32,589 nt of DNA, taken from the NCBI GenBank assembly GCA_014762755.1, contig JABURI010000090.1, forward strand, positions 1 through 32,589, given 5' to 3'. A model generated the notes under the pieces. That model worked only from the letters and a program-made list of their open reading frames with translations. It was not told the origin of the DNA and ran no database searches. Source of the stretch: Marinobacter sp. (GTDB lineage Bacteria; Pseudomonadota; Gammaproteobacteria; Pseudomonadales; Oleiphilaceae). The position numbers and the translations under genes were made by a program. Of the stretch, positions 1 through 7,860 are shown piece by piece. How positions within the stretch are numbered: the first letter of the stretch is position 1; each line of letters begins with the position of its first letter.

Positions 1-1081
1 CCAGGGGCAGGAAGATGATGAAGTCGGTTTTCCCGGGCTCGCTCTCACATTCCACGAGCCCGTGATGCTGACCGATGATGCTCTGGGTTATCGAAAGGCC
101 CAGGCCGGTGCCACTGGCACGGCCACTGATCATCGGATAAAAAATGTTCTGCAACAGATCCGGCGGGATTCCCGGGCCGTTGTCGATGACGTCCACACGG
201 CAGACCAGCCGGTACCGCTTGTGGCCAATGGTGAATTGCCGCAGGGCCCGGGTCCGGAACATGATGGTCGGCGGTTCCTCGTTGCTCGCGCCTGTCTGGT
301 TCTCGAATGCGGCCTCCATGGCATTGCGGGCGATGTTGAGGAACGCCTGGATCAACTGCTCCTTGTCGGCCCATAGTTCTGGCAGGCTCGGATCGTAGTC
401 GCGCCGGAAGGTCACCCGACCTTTGCTTTCAGCCTCAAGCAGGGTGCGTACCCGTTCCAGGACCTCATGGATATTGGCGGGAGCGAACTTGAGTGCCTTG
501 TTCGGTCCCAGCATACGGTCCACAAGGCTGCGCAGGCGATCGGCCTCGTCGATGATAACCCGGGTGTATTCCCGCTGGTCTTCGTCGTTCAACTCCCGAT
601 CCAGTAACTGCGCTGCCCCGCGTATGCCTCCCAGAGGGTTCTTTATCTCATGGGCCATGCCGCGCACAAGAATGCGGGTGGTTTCCTGCTGCGAGATCAG
701 GTCCTCTTCCCGGCTGATACGAAGCAGCCGGTCCCGTGGCTGGATCTCGATGAGCAATTCCGTCGGCTCCAGGGAAATGGGGGTGACGGAATAGTCGACT
801 GTCAGCCTCGCCCCGCTGGTCAGCATGAACTCCGCCTCCCGGCGGGTATAGGATTGGCCGTTCCTAAGCGCAGCGTACAGGGTGTTGAGGGCATCCTCGG
901 ACGCGGCAAGGATCTCGCGGAACGGATGGCCCAGGCTGCGAGTGAGGCTGGTCTCGAACAGGCTCTCGGCGGCGGGGTTCAGGTAACGGATTTTCAGGTT
1001 GTCTTCGAGTACGAGGACGGCCGTGCTAAGGCTGTCCAGAATGCTCTTGTATCCGTCATTTAGGGCCGGGGCGAATGCCAT
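1..1081 (-). CDS. glnL: Nitrogen regulation sensor histidine kinase NtrB (GlnL), 3' end cut by window edge
   Basis: The cytoplasmic kinase/phosphatase that sets the phosphorylation state of the response regulator NtrC according to PII signals. I translated it by hand: it begins ATG at 1081 (MAFAPALNDGYKSILDSL) with AGGA seven bases upstream, and is open to base 1, so about 360 residues are visible. Residues ~8-70 look like a PAS domain (AVLVLEDNLKIRYLNPAAE). The H-box reads MAHEIKNPLGG with phospho-accepting His144. The N-box NIARNAMEA holds Asn253, the G1 box is DNGPGIP (300-306) and the G2 box GTGLGLSI starts at 324. Order and spacing match the GlnL/NtrB family of about 350-360 residues, so only the last few residues are missing. 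ntrC (glnG) is expected just beyond the left edge. The gene lies downstream of glnA and the DUF4124 gene on the same strand, the usual pseudomonad-like arrangement. Confidence 0.93.
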   Translation of the reverse strand, partial: MAFAPALNDGYKSILDSLSTAVLVLEDNLKIRYLNPAAESLFETSLTRSLGHPFREILAASEDALNTLYAALRNGQSYTRREAEFMLTSGARLTVDYSVTPISLEPTELLIEIQPRDRLLRISREEDLISQQETTRILVRGMAHEIKNPLGGIRGAAQLLDRELNDEDQREYTRVIIDEADRLRSLVDRMLGPNKALKFAPANIHEVLERVRTLLEAESKGRVTFRRDYDPSLPELWADKEQLIQAFLNIARNAMEAAFENQTGASNEEPPTIMFRTRALRQFTIGHKRYRLVCRVDVIDNGPGIPPDLLQNIFYPMISGRASGTGLGLSITQSIIGQHHGLVECESEPGKTDFIIFLPL

Positions 1082-1331
1082 GGGCAATTCCTGTCGTGTC
1101 GTTTCAAAGATGACGGGGTAGGAATTGCAAGAACCGAACCAGTTTGACCGCTGTGCCACTAAAGATGGGCAAAGGCAGGGCCCGTGCCCGAAATGGCACG
1201 CCACGAGTGCAGTACGCTGGTGCACTGTGTTTGGTGCTGAGTGATCAGCCGGGCAATTCCGCCCTGTTGCTGATCAGAGTATGGCCTTTTTGTGGTGCGT
1301 ATGCACCAGTATGGGGCGAAACGATGTAGAG
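1082..1331. other. Intergenic region between DUF4124 gene and glnL, rich in inverted repeats
   Basis: No credible gene. It separates two minus-strand genes and presumably holds the glnL promoter. Visible structure: TGATCAGC (1242-1249) paired with GCTGATCA (1269-1276), with an inner GGGC/GCCC pair; TGGTGC-GTAT-GCACCA (1293-1308), a perfect 6+6 inverted repeat; and GTGCCA (1153-1158) facing TGGCAC (1194-1199). Several GCAC/GTGC half-sites resemble NtrC half-sites but not in the canonical GCACCA-N3-TGGTGC spacing. No clear sigma-54 promoter facing glnL was found. Confidence 0.5.
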
Positions 1332-1856
1332 TCAGTTTTGGACGGAAGGGCGGTGGACGGTGAAGCTGACGGGCGAACCGGTTTTCACTTGTACGCCGTT
1401 TTCGTCCACGATATGGACGCCGGCCTGATGGGTGCCGCGGTAGATGTTGTTCACGACCACCGAGCCCGAGGAGGTCTGGGCGACGGGCTGGCCATCGAGG
1501 GTGACTTCGTATTTGTGGCCGGACTGCAGTCCCGGAGTACTGGTGACCTCAAAGCGGACATCTCCGCTGCCGCTGTGGAAGGCCTGGTCATTTTGCGGGT
1601 GAACAAAGGAAACGCTGTCATAGACGGCACCTTCCCGTTTCACTTCCTCCCGCAACTTCTCGGTCTCGCGAACTGTCTGCGGCTTGGGCAGGGTGACGGT
1701 GGTAACCGGTTTGACATCAACCGTTTCGCCGCCCTCGATCGGTTCGTCGGAGTAGGTGACGTTTCCCTGGGCGTCGACGTGCCGGTATACCTCGCCGACG
1801 GCCGGTGCCGAGAGCAAAATCAGAAAACCTGCCACCAATCCGTACTTCGCGTTCAT
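1332..1856 (-). CDS. Exported DUF4124-domain protein
   Basis: Function unknown. The protein begins MNAKYGLVAGFLILLSAPAVGE, a typical Sec signal peptide (short charged start, hydrophobic core, AxA-like cleavage region), so the mature form should be periplasmic. Directly after it comes VYRHVDAQGNVTYSDEP, the hallmark of the DUF4124 family. The C-terminal ~90 residues (from SVSFVHPQNDQAF) look like a beta-sandwich. I chose the start at 1856 over an in-frame ATG at 1871 because it puts the signal peptide at the N terminus and has AGG about eight bases upstream; the longer form adds five residues. It sits between glnA and glnL, as DUF4124 genes commonly do in pseudomonads, but is separated from glnA by a strong terminator. 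No link to nitrogen control can be read from the protein itself. Confidence 0.85.
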   Translation of the reverse strand: MNAKYGLVAGFLILLSAPAVGEVYRHVDAQGNVTYSDEPIEGGETVDVKPVTTVTLPKPQTVRETEKLREEVKREGAVYDSVSFVHPQNDQAFHSGSGDVRFEVTSTPGLQSGHKYEVTLDGQPVAQTSSGSVVVNNIYRGTHQAGVHIVDENGVQVKTGSPVSFTVHRPSVQN

Positions 1857-1976
1857 AACCCTGACCTGCAATGTTGGTTTAATTTGATTATCAACGGCCT
1901 GTGAGGCCTTTTCAACGCCCCGGCCGGTCCTTGTTGGTTACATATCGTTAAGGGCGTGAGAGTGTGAGTCTGCGCA

Positions 1977-2005
1977 CAAAAAAAGCCCCGCACAGGGCGG
2001 GGCTT
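1977..2005 (-). terminator. Rho-independent terminator of glnA
   Basis: On the minus strand the stem AGCCCCGC / GCGGGGCT (1997-2004 with 1984-1991), five-base loop, is followed by a run of seven or more T (complement of the A run ending at 1984). It lies 24 bases after the glnA stop and isolates glnA from the DUF4124 gene and glnL. Confidence 0.92.
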
Positions 2006-2028
2006 CTTTCAATCCGGGTTGGATCGGA

Positions 2029-3432
2029 TCAGCAGGAGTAGTACAGGTCGAACTCAACCGGGTGAGTGGTCATGTTCAGACGCTCTACCTCACCGCGCTT
2101 CAGGTCGATGTAACCCTGAATCATATCCTCGGTGAAGACACCACCACGGGTCAGGAACTCGTGGTCCTGCTCCAGGCAGTCCAGAGCTTCCTGGAAGGTT
2201 TCTGCCACAGTCGGAATGTTCAGTGCTTCTTCCTTCGGCAGGTCGTACAGGTCCTTGTCCATGGCATCGCCCGGGTGGATCTTGTTCTGGATGCCGTCGA
2301 GGCCGGCCATCATCAGGGCTGCAAACGCGAGGTACGGGTTGGCAGACGGATCCGGGAAGCGAACTTCGATACGGCGCGCTTTCGGGCTGTTCACGTACGG
2401 GATCCGGATGGAAGCGGAACGGTTACGGGCGGAGTAGGCCAGCATAACCGGCGCCTCGAAGCCCGGCACCAGACGCTTGTAGCTGTTGGTGGAGCTGTTG
2501 GTGAAGGCGTTGATGGCCTTGGCATGCTTGATAATGCCGCCAATGTAGTACAGGGCCATCTCGCTCAGACCGGCATAGCCGTCACCCGCGAACAGGTTCT
2601 TGCCGTCCTTGTTCAGGGACATGTGTACGTGCATGCCAGAACCATTGTCACCAACCACCGGCTTGGGCATGAAGGTGGCAGTCTTGCCGTAGGCGTGAGC
2701 CACATTGTGGACGCAGTACTTCAGGATCTGGACTTCGTCGGCCTTGCGGGTCAGAGGGTTGGCGCCAACGCCGATTTCGCACTGGCCTGCGGTGCCAACC
2801 TCATGGTGGTGTACTTCGATTTCCAGGCCCATGGATTCCATGGCCGCACACATGGCGCCACGCAGGTCATGCAGGCTGTCTACCGGCGGAACCGGGAAGT
2901 AGCCACCTTTTACGCCCGGACGGTGACCAATGTTGTTGCGATCGAAATCTTCACCGGAAACCCAGGCGGCTTCTTCGGAGTGGATCTCGTACATGGCCCC
3001 TTTCATGTCGACGTTCCACTTGACGGAATCGAACACGAAGAACTCCGGCTCCGGGCCGAACAGGGCGCCATCGGCGATGCCGGTGGACTTCAGGTACTCT
3101 TCGGCGCGCTTGGCAACGGAACGGGGATCACGCTCGTAGCCCTGCATGGTGGAAGGCTCCACGATGTCGCAGGTGATGTTGATGGTGGTCTCTTCGGTGA
3201 ACGGATCCAGCACGGAAGTTTCGTCGACCGGCATCAGGATCATGTCGGATTCGTTGATGCCCTTCCAGCCCGCGATGGAGGAGCCGTCGAACATCTTGCC
3301 GTCGGTGAAGAAGTCTTCGTCGACTTCGGTGGCCGGCAGAGTCACGTGCTGCTCTTTACCGCGGCTGTCGGTGAAGCGCAGGTCTACCCATTTGACTTCG
3401 TGCTCTTTAATCAAATCAATCGTCTTGGACAT
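2029..3432 (-). CDS. glnA: Glutamine synthetase, type I (GlnA)
   Basis: Makes glutamine from glutamate, ammonia and ATP in the cytoplasm as a dodecamer; it is the main ammonia-assimilating enzyme. At 467 residues it is the size of enterobacterial GlnA (about 469). The catalytic-Asp segment [10 protein letters not shown] is at 47-56, the metal-binding EPEFFVFD at 128-135, then GSGMHVH, the NRSASIRIP arginine motif, and the adenylylation loop DKDLYDLP. The tyrosine there is residue 396, equivalent to the Tyr397 modified by GlnE in E. coli, so this is the regulated GSI-beta type; glnE itself is at 11065-13968. The start ATG has GGAG eight bases upstream. Upstream sequence shows a sigma-54 promoter and NtrC-type sites; a strong terminator follows. 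Confidence 0.98.
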   Translation of the reverse strand: MSKTIDLIKEHEVKWVDLRFTDSRGKEQHVTLPATEVDEDFFTDGKMFDGSSIAGWKGINESDMILMPVDETSVLDPFTEETTINITCDIVEPSTMQGYERDPRSVAKRAEEYLKSTGIADGALFGPEPEFFVFDSVKWNVDMKGAMYEIHSEEAAWVSGEDFDRNNIGHRPGVKGGYFPVPPVDSLHDLRGAMCAAMESMGLEIEVHHHEVGTAGQCEIGVGANPLTRKADEVQILKYCVHNVAHAYGKTATFMPKPVVGDNGSGMHVHMSLNKDGKNLFAGDGYAGLSEMALYYIGGIIKHAKAINAFTNSSTNSYKRLVPGFEAPVMLAYSARNRSASIRIPYVNSPKARRIEVRFPDPSANPYLAFAALMMAGLDGIQNKIHPGDAMDKDLYDLPKEEALNIPTVAETFQEALDCLEQDHEFLTRGGVFTEDMIQGYIDLKRGEVERLNMTTHPVEFDLYYSC

Positions 3433-3590
3433 TGTGCATGCTCCGTAAGTTATCCCGCGGTGCGGGCGTATTTCATGTTCGTGGTGCCGGATCGTTCAGT
3501 GGGACTGAGTTCCGATCTGTTTTTCGGGTTCGGGCAGCTTACCAAAAGCGTGCATCCCTTACCTGATAATTTTCGGCTGACTATGCATAA

Positions 3591-3605
3591 GCAAGGGGCT
3601 TGCCA
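3591..3605 (-). promoter_or_regulatory. Sigma-54 (RpoN) promoter of glnA
   Basis: On the minus strand the bases read TGGCAAGCCCCTTGC, which fits TGGCACG-N4-TTGC with a single departure (A for C). The GG and GC doublets of the -24 and -12 elements are correctly spaced. The predicted start is near 3580, giving a leader of roughly 145 bases. Together with the NtrC-like sites upstream this is the classic nitrogen-limitation promoter arrangement. Confidence 0.88.
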
Positions 3606-3691
3606 GTTTTTCGATTTTGCGCCAGAACAGCGCAGCCACGGGGTTTTCGGCCCGTTATGGCGCGCAGCTCCGGATGCTTCCCTGTTGTCGC

Positions 3692-3719
3692 GCACCAAAA
3701 TAGTGCACCAATATGGTGC
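3692..3719 (-). promoter_or_regulatory. Two overlapping NtrC-type enhancer palindromes
   Basis: GCACCA-AAA-TAGTGC (3692-3706) and GCACCA-ATA-TGGTGC (3705-3719; perfect 6-3-6 palindrome) match the NtrC site form GCACCA-N3-TGGTGC. The two share the GC at 3705-3706, so their centres are only 13 bases apart. They lie about 90 bases upstream of the -24 element, a normal enhancer distance. Confidence 0.85.
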
Positions 3720-3787
3720 GGCGACGGCGTAGATGCGTCATATCAGTGCGCCACCGGTTGGTTAAAGAATAGGCACTAATCTTCATA

Positions 3788-3814
3788 TTAACGACATCGA
3801 CTTTTCGATATACT
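3788..3814 (+). promoter_or_regulatory. Possible sigma-70 promoter of bipA
   Basis: TATACT at 3809-3814 is a good -10 match; the best -35 candidate is TTAACG at 3788-3793 with a short 15-base spacer. The bipA start codon is 34 bases downstream. The -35 assignment is weak. Confidence 0.45.
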
Positions 3815-3848
3815 GCGCGCCGCTCATTTTTTCCTCAGGAAACCCGTT

Positions 3849-5660
3849 GTGATTGATAAGCTCAGAAATGTCGCCATTATTGCCCACGTAGACCACGGTA
3901 AGACTACCCTGGTTGACCAGTTGCTGCGCCAGTCCGGCACGTTGGATCGTAAGGAGCTCGAAAGCGAGCGCGTTATGGATTCCAACGACCAGGAGAAAGA
4001 GCGTGGTATCACCATTCTGGCCAAGAATACCGCGCTGAAATGGAAAGACTACGATATCAACATCGTGGATACTCCGGGGCACGCTGACTTCGGCGGCGAA
4101 GTTGAGCGGGTCATGAGCATGGTGGACAGTGTGCTGCTGGTGGTGGATTCCATCGACGGCCCCATGCCCCAAACCCGTTTTGTAACCCAGAAAGCTTTCG
4201 CAGCGGGCCTGCGCCCGATTGTGGTGGTGAACAAGATTGACCGTCCCGGCGCACGTCCGGACTGGGTTGTGGACCAGGTGTTTGACCTGTTCGATAACCT
4301 GGGTGCTACCGACGAGCAGCTGGACTTCCCGATTGTTTATGCCAGCGCCCTGAACGGCATTGCCGGCATGGAGCACGAAAACCTGGATGACAATATGGAC
4401 GCCGTGTTCCAGGCGATTGTCGACCACGTGCCTGCGCCCGCCGTCGATCGGGACGGCCCCTTCCAGATGCAGATCTCCCAGCTGGACTACAACAGCTTCC
4501 TCGGTGTCATCGGCATCGGCCGCATCATGCGCGGCTCGGTCAAGACCAATACACCGGTTACGGCTATCGGCGCCGACGGCAAGAAGCGTAACGGTCGGAT
4601 TCTGAAGATCATGGGCCACTCCGGCCTCCAGCGTATTGAAGTTGATGAAGCCCAGGCCGGCGATATCGTGTGCATCAGCGGCCTGGACCCGCTGTATATT
4701 TCCGATACCCTGTGTGATCCGAACAACGTGGAAGCTCTGCCGCCGCTGACCGTGGACGAGCCCACTGTTTCCATGACCTTCCAGGTAAACGATTCCCCGT
4801 TCGCCGGTAAAGAAGGCAAGTACGTCACCAGCCGCAACATCAAGGAGCGTCTGGAAAAAGAGCTTCTGCATAACGTGGCTCTGCGTGTGGAAGAGGGCGA
4901 CTCTGCCGACAAGTTCAAGGTGTCTGGCCGGGGCGAGCTGCACCTGTCGGTTCTCATCGAGAACATGCGCCGGGAGAACTTCGAGCTGGCCGTGGGCCGG
5001 CCGGAAGTGGTTATCCGCGAAATCGACGGTGTGAAACAGGAGCCGTACGAGAACGTGATCGTGGATATTGAAGAGCAGCATCAGGGCCCGGTGATGGAGC
5101 AGCTTGGTCTGCGCAAGGGCGAGATGACCAACATGATCCCGGACGGAAAGGGCCGCATGCGAGTGGAATACACGATTCCGGCCCGTGGATTGATCGGCTT
5201 CCGTAACGCGTTCCTGACCATGACCTCCGGTACCGGTATTCTGACTTCCACGTTCAGCCACTACGGCCCGATCAAGGAAGGTGCCATGGGTGGCCGTCAG
5301 AACGGCGTGCTGATCTCCATGGCCAAGGGCACCGCGATGACCTACTCGCTGGAAACCCTGCAAAGCCGCGGCAAGCTGTTCCTGGCACCCGGTGACGAGA
5401 TCTACGAAGGTCAGCTGTGTGGCATTCACAGCCGTGAAAACGACATCGTGATCAACCCCACCAAGGCCAAGAAGCTGGATAACATGCGTGCCTCCGGCAA
5501 AGACGAAGTGATCGGCCTGGTGCCGCCCATCAGGCATACCCTGGAGCAGGCCCTGGAGTTCATCGATGAAGATGAACTGGTGGAAGTAACACCCAAGTCC
5601 ATCCGCCTGCGCAAGAAGCTGCTCACCGAAAACGAGCGAAAGCGCGCCGGCAAGAAGTAA
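3849..5660 (+). CDS. typA: Ribosome-associated GTPase BipA/TypA
   Basis: A translational GTPase related to EF-G and LepA that binds ribosomes and supports 50S assembly and growth under stress, especially cold. 603 residues, as in the family (~607 in E. coli). The GTPase motifs are in order: AHVDHGKTT (12-20, P loop), ERGIT (51-55, switch I), DTPGH (74-78, G3) and NKID (128-131, G4). Domain II, an EF-G-like domain and the BipA-specific C terminus follow, including [17 protein letters not shown] and the [18 protein letters not shown] segment. The start is GTG at 3849, with CAGGA eight bases upstream. A long reading frame on the opposite strand across this gene is a shadow. A strong hairpin terminator follows. 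Confidence 0.98.
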   Translation: MIDKLRNVAIIAHVDHGKTTLVDQLLRQSGTLDRKELESERVMDSNDQEKERGITILAKNTALKWKDYDINIVDTPGHADFGGEVERVMSMVDSVLLVVDSIDGPMPQTRFVTQKAFAAGLRPIVVVNKIDRPGARPDWVVDQVFDLFDNLGATDEQLDFPIVYASALNGIAGMEHENLDDNMDAVFQAIVDHVPAPAVDRDGPFQMQISQLDYNSFLGVIGIGRIMRGSVKTNTPVTAIGADGKKRNGRILKIMGHSGLQRIEVDEAQAGDIVCISGLDPLYISDTLCDPNNVEALPPLTVDEPTVSMTFQVNDSPFAGKEGKYVTSRNIKERLEKELLHNVALRVEEGDSADKFKVSGRGELHLSVLIENMRRENFELAVGRPEVVIREIDGVKQEPYENVIVDIEEQHQGPVMEQLGLRKGEMTNMIPDGKGRMRVEYTIPARGLIGFRNAFLTMTSGTGILTSTFSHYGPIKEGAMGGRQNGVLISMAKGTAMTYSLETLQSRGKLFLAPGDEIYEGQLCGIHSRENDIVINPTKAKKLDNMRASGKDEVIGLVPPIRHTLEQALEFIDEDELVEVTPKSIRLRKKLLTENERKRAGKK

Positions 5661-5676
5661 TCAAGGGTATGATGTG

Positions 5677-5716
5677 AAAAGGGGTCAGATGAAAGCCTTC
5701 ATCTGACCCCTTTTTT
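5677..5716 (+). terminator. Strong terminator after bipA, also a repeat unit
   Basis: GGGGTCAGATGAA (5681-5693) pairs perfectly with TTCATCTGACCCC (5698-5710) around an AGCC loop, flanked by AAAA and TTTTTT, so it can work in both directions. Its arms carry the GGGGTCAGA motif shared with the hairpins immediately downstream. Confidence 0.9.
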
Positions 5717-5730
5717 ATGCCTCTCCCCCA

Positions 5731-5809
5731 GGGGTCTGAAGAACTCGTTCTTCTGACCCCATCTTCATCCCCGGGGGCTTAGGAAAACTTTCTTCTGACC
5801 CCATCTTCA
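5731..5809. repeat. REP-like hairpin repeats with GGGGTCAGA arms
   Basis: GGGGTCTGAAGAA (5731-5743) faces TTCTTCTGACCCC (5748-5760) with one mismatch. A second, more decayed hairpin follows (about 5773-5803). The 20-base word TTCTTCTGACCCCATCTTCA occurs exactly at 5748-5767 and 5790-5809, a 42-base period. With the bipA terminator this makes three GGGGTCAGA-type units in about 130 bases. Such words are known from REP-type elements linked to IS200-like tyrosine transposases; no transposase is present here. Confidence 0.7.
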
Positions 5810-5849
5810 ACCAAACTCCCATAAAAGCCTTTACGCCGGAGTTTCGCCC

Positions 5850-6812
5850 ATGCTCACCCTCTACCCCGAAATCCACCCCAACGCCCAGCACCGACTCGCC
5901 GTCGACCCTCCCCACGAACTCTATATAGAAGAAAGCGGCAACCCCGACGGCATCCCCGTCCTGGTGGTCCATGGCGGCCCGGGCGGAGGTTGCGAGGACT
6001 ACCACCGACGCTTCTTCGACGCCGAGCGTTTCCGCATTATCCTTATGGATCAGCGTGGTGCCGGCCGGTCCACGCCACTGGCAGAGCTGGAAGGCAACAG
6101 CACTGACAAGCTGGTCGAAGACATGGAAACCGTTCGCCAGTTCCTGGGCATCGACCGCTGGCTGCTGTTCGGGGGCAGTTGGGGTTCAACCCTGAGCCTG
6201 GTGTATGCACAAACTCACCCGGAGCGTGTCATGGGGTTGGTATTGCGAGGCATTTTCCTGTGCCGGCCCCGGGATATTCACTGGTTCTACCAGGAGGGCG
6301 CCAGCCGGGTGTTCCCGGACTACTGGGGGGATTTTGAAGCTCAGATTCCCGAGTCCGAGCGCGCTGATATGGTTTCTGCCTACTACCGACGACTGACCAG
6401 TACCAACGAGCTGGAGCAGATCCAGGCCGCCAAGGCCTGGTCGGTCTGGGAAGGTCGTTGCGCTACGCTAAACCCAAATCCCCGGGTGGTCGAGCATTTC
6501 GCCCATCCCCATGTAGCTATTGCCTTGGCGCGAATCGAGTGCCATTACTTCATGAACAACGCTTTCCTCCTACCTGACCAGATCGTCAGGGACGCCCACA
6601 AACTGGCGGACATTCCGGGGATCATCGTTCATGGCCGCTATGACATGGTCTGTCCACTGGATAATGCCCTGGCACTTAGCAATGCCTGGCCGGAAGCAGA
6701 CCTGAGAATCATCCGGGACGCCGGCCATTCTGCGTCCGAACCGGCTATTGTCGATGCCCTGATCAGGGGCGTTGAGGAAGTGGTAGCCAAAACAGAGAAA
6801 CCGGTCGGATAA
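5850..6812 (+). CDS. pip: Proline iminopeptidase (S33 alpha/beta hydrolase)
   Basis: Removes N-terminal proline from peptides in the cytoplasm. 320 residues, typical of the bacterial Pip subgroup (~315-320). The oxyanion-hole segment HGGPGGG is at 41-47, DQRGAGRS at 67-74, and the nucleophile elbow GGSWGS gives Ser110. The acid is probably Asp265 (HGRYDMVCP) and the base His293 (DAGHSASEP). A helical cap lies between, about 130-235. The ATG at 5850 has GGAG eight bases upstream. It follows the repeat cluster and precedes dtd by 83 bases; dtd seems to have its own promoter. Annotation at family level is firm; prolyl specificity is inferred from overall resemblance. Confidence 0.93.
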   Translation: MLTLYPEIHPNAQHRLAVDPPHELYIEESGNPDGIPVLVVHGGPGGGCEDYHRRFFDAERFRIILMDQRGAGRSTPLAELEGNSTDKLVEDMETVRQFLGIDRWLLFGGSWGSTLSLVYAQTHPERVMGLVLRGIFLCRPRDIHWFYQEGASRVFPDYWGDFEAQIPESERADMVSAYYRRLTSTNELEQIQAAKAWSVWEGRCATLNPNPRVVEHFAHPHVAIALARIECHYFMNNAFLLPDQIVRDAHKLADIPGIIVHGRYDMVCPLDNALALSNAWPEADLRIIRDAGHSASEPAIVDALIRGVEEVVAKTEKPVG

Positions 6813-6828
6813 AAAGGCATAGGTCGGG

Positions 6829-6857
6829 TTGCGGTCTTCCGGGAGCGGGGATACACT
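6829..6857 (+). promoter_or_regulatory. Predicted sigma-70 promoter of dtd
   Basis: TTGCGG (6829-6834) and TACACT (6852-6857) separated by 17 bases, 38 bases before the dtd start codon. Confidence 0.6.
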
Positions 6858-6895
6858 CTTGCCGATTCGTAATTTCCCCGTCAGTCAGGAAGCGA

Positions 6896-7351
6896 ATGAA
6901 AGGGCTCATCCAGAGAGTATCGGAAGCCAGTGTCACGGTTGATGGCCAGTCTGTTGGCGCCATAGGCCGTGGCATTCTACTTCTGCTCGGAGTTGAGCGG
7001 GATGACGGGGCTGCCGAGGCAAAGGAGCTGTGCCGAAAAATTCTTTCCTATCGTATCTTCCCTGACGAGCAGGGCCGCATGAACCGAAGTTTGCAGGATA
7101 TCGGTGGCGGCTTGCTTGTCGTGCCCCAGTTCACCCTTGCAGCCGATACCCGCTCCGGAACCCGCCCGGGCTTTTCCCTGGCCGCCAAGCCGGAGGTGGC
7201 CAATGACCTATACCGGGAGTTTGTTCGCGAGGCGAGGGTGTGTATTGGCAATGAGCGAGTCTCTGAGGGGCGTTTCGGGGCGGATATGAAAGTGCAGTTG
7301 ATCAATGATGGGCCGGTTACGTTCATGCTGGAGGTTACGGGGCTGTCATAA
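6896..7351 (+). CDS. dtd: D-aminoacyl-tRNA deacylase
   Basis: Hydrolyses D-amino acids (and glycine from mischarged tRNA-Ala) off tRNA, protecting translation. 151 residues, a normal length for a DTD dimer subunit (about 145-150). It begins MKGLIQRVSEASVTVDG, the standard N terminus. The active-site segment appears as VPQFTLAADT, close to the family's SQFTLxADT, and the cross-subunit Gly-cisPro motif as NDGPVTF near the C terminus (NxGPVT). AGGA lies five bases before the ATG at 6896. It sits alone after pip; a stretch of about 500 non-coding bases follows. Confidence 0.96.
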   Translation: MKGLIQRVSEASVTVDGQSVGAIGRGILLLLGVERDDGAAEAKELCRKILSYRIFPDEQGRMNRSLQDIGGGLLVVPQFTLAADTRSGTRPGFSLAAKPEVANDLYREFVREARVCIGNERVSEGRFGADMKVQLINDGPVTFMLEVTGLS

Positions 7352-7860
7352 ATGTTCGGTGCACCATGATTGGGCGGCGGTCGCCTGCGTGTTAGTGGAT
7401 GGTGCGTCCGATAACCCGGATAGTTTGATATTTGGCCCAGGGCAGAAGTTCGTTGTTGGTACTTCGCTGAATTAAAAGAAAAAAATGGTGGTTGGCCTCG
7501 TATTTGTAACGCACTGGTCACAAAACCGAACAGAGCTCATGGCTATAAAGGGTTGCCTTTCTGGTGCCAAACAAGCTAAAAATGCGCTGTTTAAAATTTG
7601 CAAATGCAGGTTCTTTGTATTAAAACAGATTCATTACTCAGTGCTTTAAGAAAGTGCTGTAAGTAACTGAGCTACAAAGATCTGCAGTTCTGCAGGTTTT
7701 CAAGAAGAAGAAGAAAAGTTATCTGGATGTCATAAAACTGACATGGAGATAATGGAGAATCCGGCACATCCAGCCTGACTGGTGATGCCTGAATAACTTA
7801 ATAAATCGGGATTAATACCCGTCGCTAAAACCTGAGTTAACTCAAAAAGGAAGACGCAAC
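7352..7860. other. Long AT-rich regulatory region upstream of the porin gene
   Basis: 509 bases without a credible gene, clearly AT-richer than its neighbours. It contains CTCAGT/ACTGAG (7637-7642 with 7666-7671), a small (GAA)n run at 7704-7716, a Pho-box-like element at 7727-7744, and in the predicted leader the 12-base palindrome TGAGTTAACTCA (7833-7844). AGGAAG just upstream of 7861 is the porin ribosome-binding site. The size and content suggest complex control of the porin. Confidence 0.6.
7727..7760 (+). promoter_or_regulatory. Pho-box-like promoter of the porin gene
   Basis: ATGTCAT (7727-7733), spacer AAAA, CTGACAT (7738-7744): two 7-base direct repeats with a 4-base A/T spacer, as in the PhoB site CTGTCAT-N4-CTGTCAT. 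Ten bases after it, GAGAAT (7755-7760) can serve as a -10 element, the spacing usual for PhoB-activated promoters. The closer GATAAT (7748-7753) is the alternative. Phosphate regulation is an inference from this pattern. Confidence 0.6.

Larger units (their letters stand above)
3433..3848. other. Divergent intergenic region glnA / bipA
   Basis: 416 bases without a believable gene. It holds the glnA leader (about 145 bases), the sigma-54 promoter at 3591-3605, NtrC-type palindromes at 3692-3719 and, facing the other way, the bipA promoter and ribosome-binding site. Reading frames crossing it are antisense extensions of glnA shadows. Confidence 0.8.

Noticed and set aside
1128..1170. tRNA-like end with GTTTGACCGCTGTGCCA
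   Set aside because: No cloverleaf could be drawn; no D-loop or anticodon stem at the expected distance.
1194..1213. TGGCACG near 1194 as a sigma-54 promoter
   Set aside because: The TTGC element does not follow at the right spacing, and it would read away from glnL.
2062..3732. 556-codon plus-strand reading frame antisense to glnA
   Set aside because: It is exactly antisense to a certain glnA, shows no recognisable domain, and arises from codon bias of the GC-rich gene.
3783..5537. 584-codon minus-strand reading frame antisense to bipA
   Set aside because: It mirrors bipA, is rich in His/Val/Asp as expected for an antisense frame, and no domain is visible.
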